From Bacteroidota bacterium (GTDB taxonomy: Bacteria > Bacteroidota > Bacteroidia > Flavobacteriales > Flavobacteriaceae), in NCBI GenBank assembly GCA_009937085.1, contig JAACDD010000126.1, forward strand, positions 1-7,225: DNA of 7,225 nucleotides, read 5' to 3'. Below, piece after piece: positions 5,302 through 7,225 of this stretch (the first letter of the stretch is position 1; every line of letters starts with the position of its first letter). The translations under genes and the position numbers were made by a program. Under the pieces are notes generated by a model that did no database searches, was not told the DNA's origin, and worked only from the letters and a program-made list of their open reading frames with translations.

Positions 5302-7225
5302 TTAAATAAATATTTTGGGTCAGGTTTATTTTTACTTCCTTCAAACTTTTAGCAGCAGATGAGTTACCCGCATATATGATAAAGTCCCCTTTTTCAGCTA
5401 GATATTTCATGTCAATGTTGTAATAGGCAAAGGCTTCAGCGGTTAACGAAAACGTAACTTTTTTTGACGCTCCTGGTTGGAGGTAGATTTTGTCATACGC
5501 TTTCAATTCCAATACAGGTCTTGTAACCGTACTAAATTTATCTCTTATATACAATTGGATCGTTTCAGTTCCTGCCCTATTCCCTGTGTTTTGAACAGTT
5601 GTCGCTACTTCTAATGTACCCTTTCCGTCCCATATATATTCAGCTGGTTTTGGAGCTGAAATTGAAAAGGTAGTATAGCTTAATCCGTAACCAAATGGGT
5701 AAAGCGGTTTTGTTTTCTCAAAAGCATATTTGTGTATATAATTTGTGGGTTTATGGTTATAAACCATTATGAGCTGACCTACTGACCTTGCTGTGGTAAT
5801 AGGCATTTTTCCGCTTGGATTAATCATTCCAAAAACTATTTTGCCCAACGACTTACCGCCCATACTTCCGGGCTCCCATGCATGAATAATCGATTTAATA
5901 TTCTCTTCTATCCATGGCTCGCTAATCGGTTTACCACTTACATAAACCACTGTCAGATTCTTGTTTTTTTCATAAATGGCTTTCACTAAATCAAGTTGTT
6001 TTCCTGGAAGACCTAAAAAGCTTCTCGCCTTATTTTCTCCTGCTGTCTTTTGAAAACTTTTACCGCCTTCCCAATTATATCTTAATGAATTATCACCAAC
6101 AACAACAAATACGTGGTCATAGTTTGCTGACATTTCAGAAGTAGCCGTGATCTTCGAATCTTGAATGTTTCTAATCTTAATTCCTGAATCAAAATAATCT
6201 ACTTTATGATTGTACTTTTCTCCTATTTCCTGTATACCCTCAAAAATGGTTACCACGTTTTCTGCAGGCTGTTCAAAATGCCAATCGCCCAAAGTAGTGT
6301 TGTTATGTGCATTAGGCCCCGTAACCAATATCCGCTTTGAGTTTGAGTTATTGATTGGAAGTAAGTCGTTATTTTTTAATAGTGTAATGGCATTATCCGC
6401 TATTTCTTCAGCTTTATCCAAATGACTTTTTATAAACACATTTTCGCCTATTTTGGAGGTGTCCACAAATCGGTTTTCGAATAAACCAAGTTGAAATTTT
6501 GCGTATAATATTTTTGAGCATGCCTCATCAACGCGATCCATTGATAATTTTTTTTCTCTGACTAAAGCAATAACAAAATCGTAAAAATCAGGTCCGTGCA
6601 TATTCATATCCATGCCTGCAGCTACCGAAAACAAGGATGCTTCCTTGTAGTTTCTAGCCACCTTGTGATATGACCATATTCGCTTAACGTCGTACCAATC
6701 GCTTACAAAAAATCCGTCAAAACCCCATTCATTTCTAAACAGATCTGTCATAAGACCTTTGTGCATATGGCTAGGAATACCATTAAGTTCGTTATGCGCT
6801 GCCATAATGGAATAAACGCCAGCGTCTATTGCCCTTTTATAGGGAGGTAAATGTATTTCATAAAGCGTTCTTTCCGAAACATCCATTGGAGAAATATTTA
6901 GTCCATTGAGTGGTTCAGCCCCAGCAATCATATGCTTTGCGCAAGCAATTACATTATTTGGATTGCTAAAGTCTTCTCCTTGAAAACCTTTAATCATAGC
7001 TTTACCCATTTCTCCTACCATGAAAGGGTCTTCTCCAAAAGTTTCACCAACTCGACCCCACCTAGGATCACGTGCCACATCAATATTTGGCATAAAAGTC
7101 CATTGAGAGCCTGTAGCCCTCATTTCCCTAGCACTTTGTTTGGCCACGTCAAATGCAAAATCATTACTAAAAGTGGCAGCAATTGATATCGGCGATGGAT
7201 AAACCGTTGTCCCGCTAACCATAGC
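5291..7225 (-). CDS. Glycoside hydrolase family 3 beta-glycosidase (beta-glucosidase/xylosidase type), N-terminus cut by window edge
   Basis: This retaining exo-beta-glycosidase should release terminal sugars, typically glucose or xylose, from oligosaccharides. The frame is open through the window edge and encodes 644 residues. The first ATG (7222) is not the true start, because the signal peptide and the first part of the (beta/alpha)8 barrel are missing, probably about 100 residues. Numbering from that Met: barrel segments FMPNIDVARDPRWGR (43-57), GETFGEDP (59-66) and K96-H97; nucleophile D175 in GFFVSDW; GMDMNM (203-208). The second domain holds LLKNNDLLPI (281-290) and a probable acid/base E396 in AGENKARSFLGLPGKQ, where the more common DR after GEN is AR. 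YPFGYGLSYTTF (508-519) is followed by a fibronectin-III-like C-terminal domain (about 535-632, with VQNTGNRAGTETIQLYIRD). The AEPLNGLNISPMDVSERTL block is typical of Bacteroidota GH3 enzymes annotated as beta-glucosidases, in the same broad group as BglX. It is the first visible gene of the operon and overlaps the next gene. Its role is probably to finish off desulfated fragments. Confidence 0.94.
   Translation of the reverse strand, partial: AMVSGTTVYPSPISIAATFSNDFAFDVAKQSAREMRATGSQWTFMPNIDVARDPRWGRVGETFGEDPFMVGEMGKAMIKGFQGEDFSNPNNVIACAKHMIAGAEPLNGLNISPMDVSERTLYEIHLPPYKRAIDAGVYSIMAAHNELNGIPSHMHKGLMTDLFRNEWGFDGFFVSDWYDVKRIWSYHKVARNYKEASLFSVAAGMDMNMHGPDFYDFVIALVREKKLSMDRVDEACSKILYAKFQLGLFENRFVDTSKIGENVFIKSHLDKAEEIADNAITLLKNNDLLPINNSNSKRILVTGPNAHNNTTLGDWHFEQPAENVVTIFEGIQEIGEKYNHKVDYFDSGIKIRNIQDSKITATSEMSANYDHVFVVVGDNSLRYNWEGGKSFQKTAGENKARSFLGLPGKQLDLVKAIYEKNKNLTVVYVSGKPISEPWIEENIKSIIHAWEPGSMGGKSLGKIVFGMINPSGKMPITTARSVGQLIMVYNHKPTNYIHKYAFEKTKPLYPFGYGLSYTTFSISAPKPAEYIWDGKGTLEVATTVQNTGNRAGTETIQLYIRDKFSTVTRPVLELKAYDKIYLQPGASKKVTFSLTAEAFAYYNIDMKYLAEKGDFIIYAGNSSAAKSLKEVKINLTQNIYLNEK

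Noticed and set aside
6210..7186. Plus-strand open frames at 6210-6425 and 6932-7186
   Set aside because: They are antisense to the GH3 gene, whose frame carries the conserved catalytic motifs. No independent evidence supports them.

Overview
The window reads as a fragment of a marine Bacteroidota (probably Flavobacteriia) polysaccharide utilisation locus for a sulfated and perhaps acetylated glycan. The evidence is AT-rich DNA, genes with almost no recognisable Shine-Dalgarno sequences, export signals on the four genes whose N-termini are visible, and a run of carbohydrate sulfatases beside an esterase and a glycoside hydrolase. The genus and the exact polysaccharide cannot be fixed from the sequence. 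Ulvan, fucose-rich sulfated polysaccharides and other algal or matrix glycans all remain possible.

All five genes lie on the minus strand and fill the window from edge to edge, so transcription runs from high to low coordinates. In transcription order they are: a GH3 beta-glycosidase cut off at its N-terminus by the window edge (7225-5291); an iduronate-2-sulfatase-like S1 sulfatase (5301-3877); an N-acetylglucosamine-6-sulfatase-like S1 sulfatase with a lipoprotein signal (3875-2316); a SASA/CE6-like carbohydrate esterase (2311-1391, or from 2341 with a longer N-terminus); and a heparan-N-sulfatase-like S1 sulfatase whose C-terminus runs off the window (1394-1).

Junctions are an 11-bp overlap, a 1-bp gap, a 4-bp gap (or 26-bp overlap with the alternative start) and a 4-bp ATGA overlap. 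No intergenic stretch could hold a promoter or terminator, so this is the interior of one operon with probable translational coupling. No RNA gene, mobile element, repeat array or CRISPR was seen. The transporter pair (SusC/SusD), the regulator and the sulfatase-maturation enzyme are not in the window.

The inferred joint role is stepwise exo-type breakdown outside the cytoplasm. Three sulfatases from clearly different subfamilies remove sulfate at different positions, the esterase removes acyl groups, and the GH3 enzyme releases unblocked terminal sugars. The system type is known. The most interesting details are an esterase whose expected catalytic DxxH motif reads DHYN, a sulfatase with Ala in place of Pro in the formylglycine motif, and a CxxC pair in the last sulfatase.
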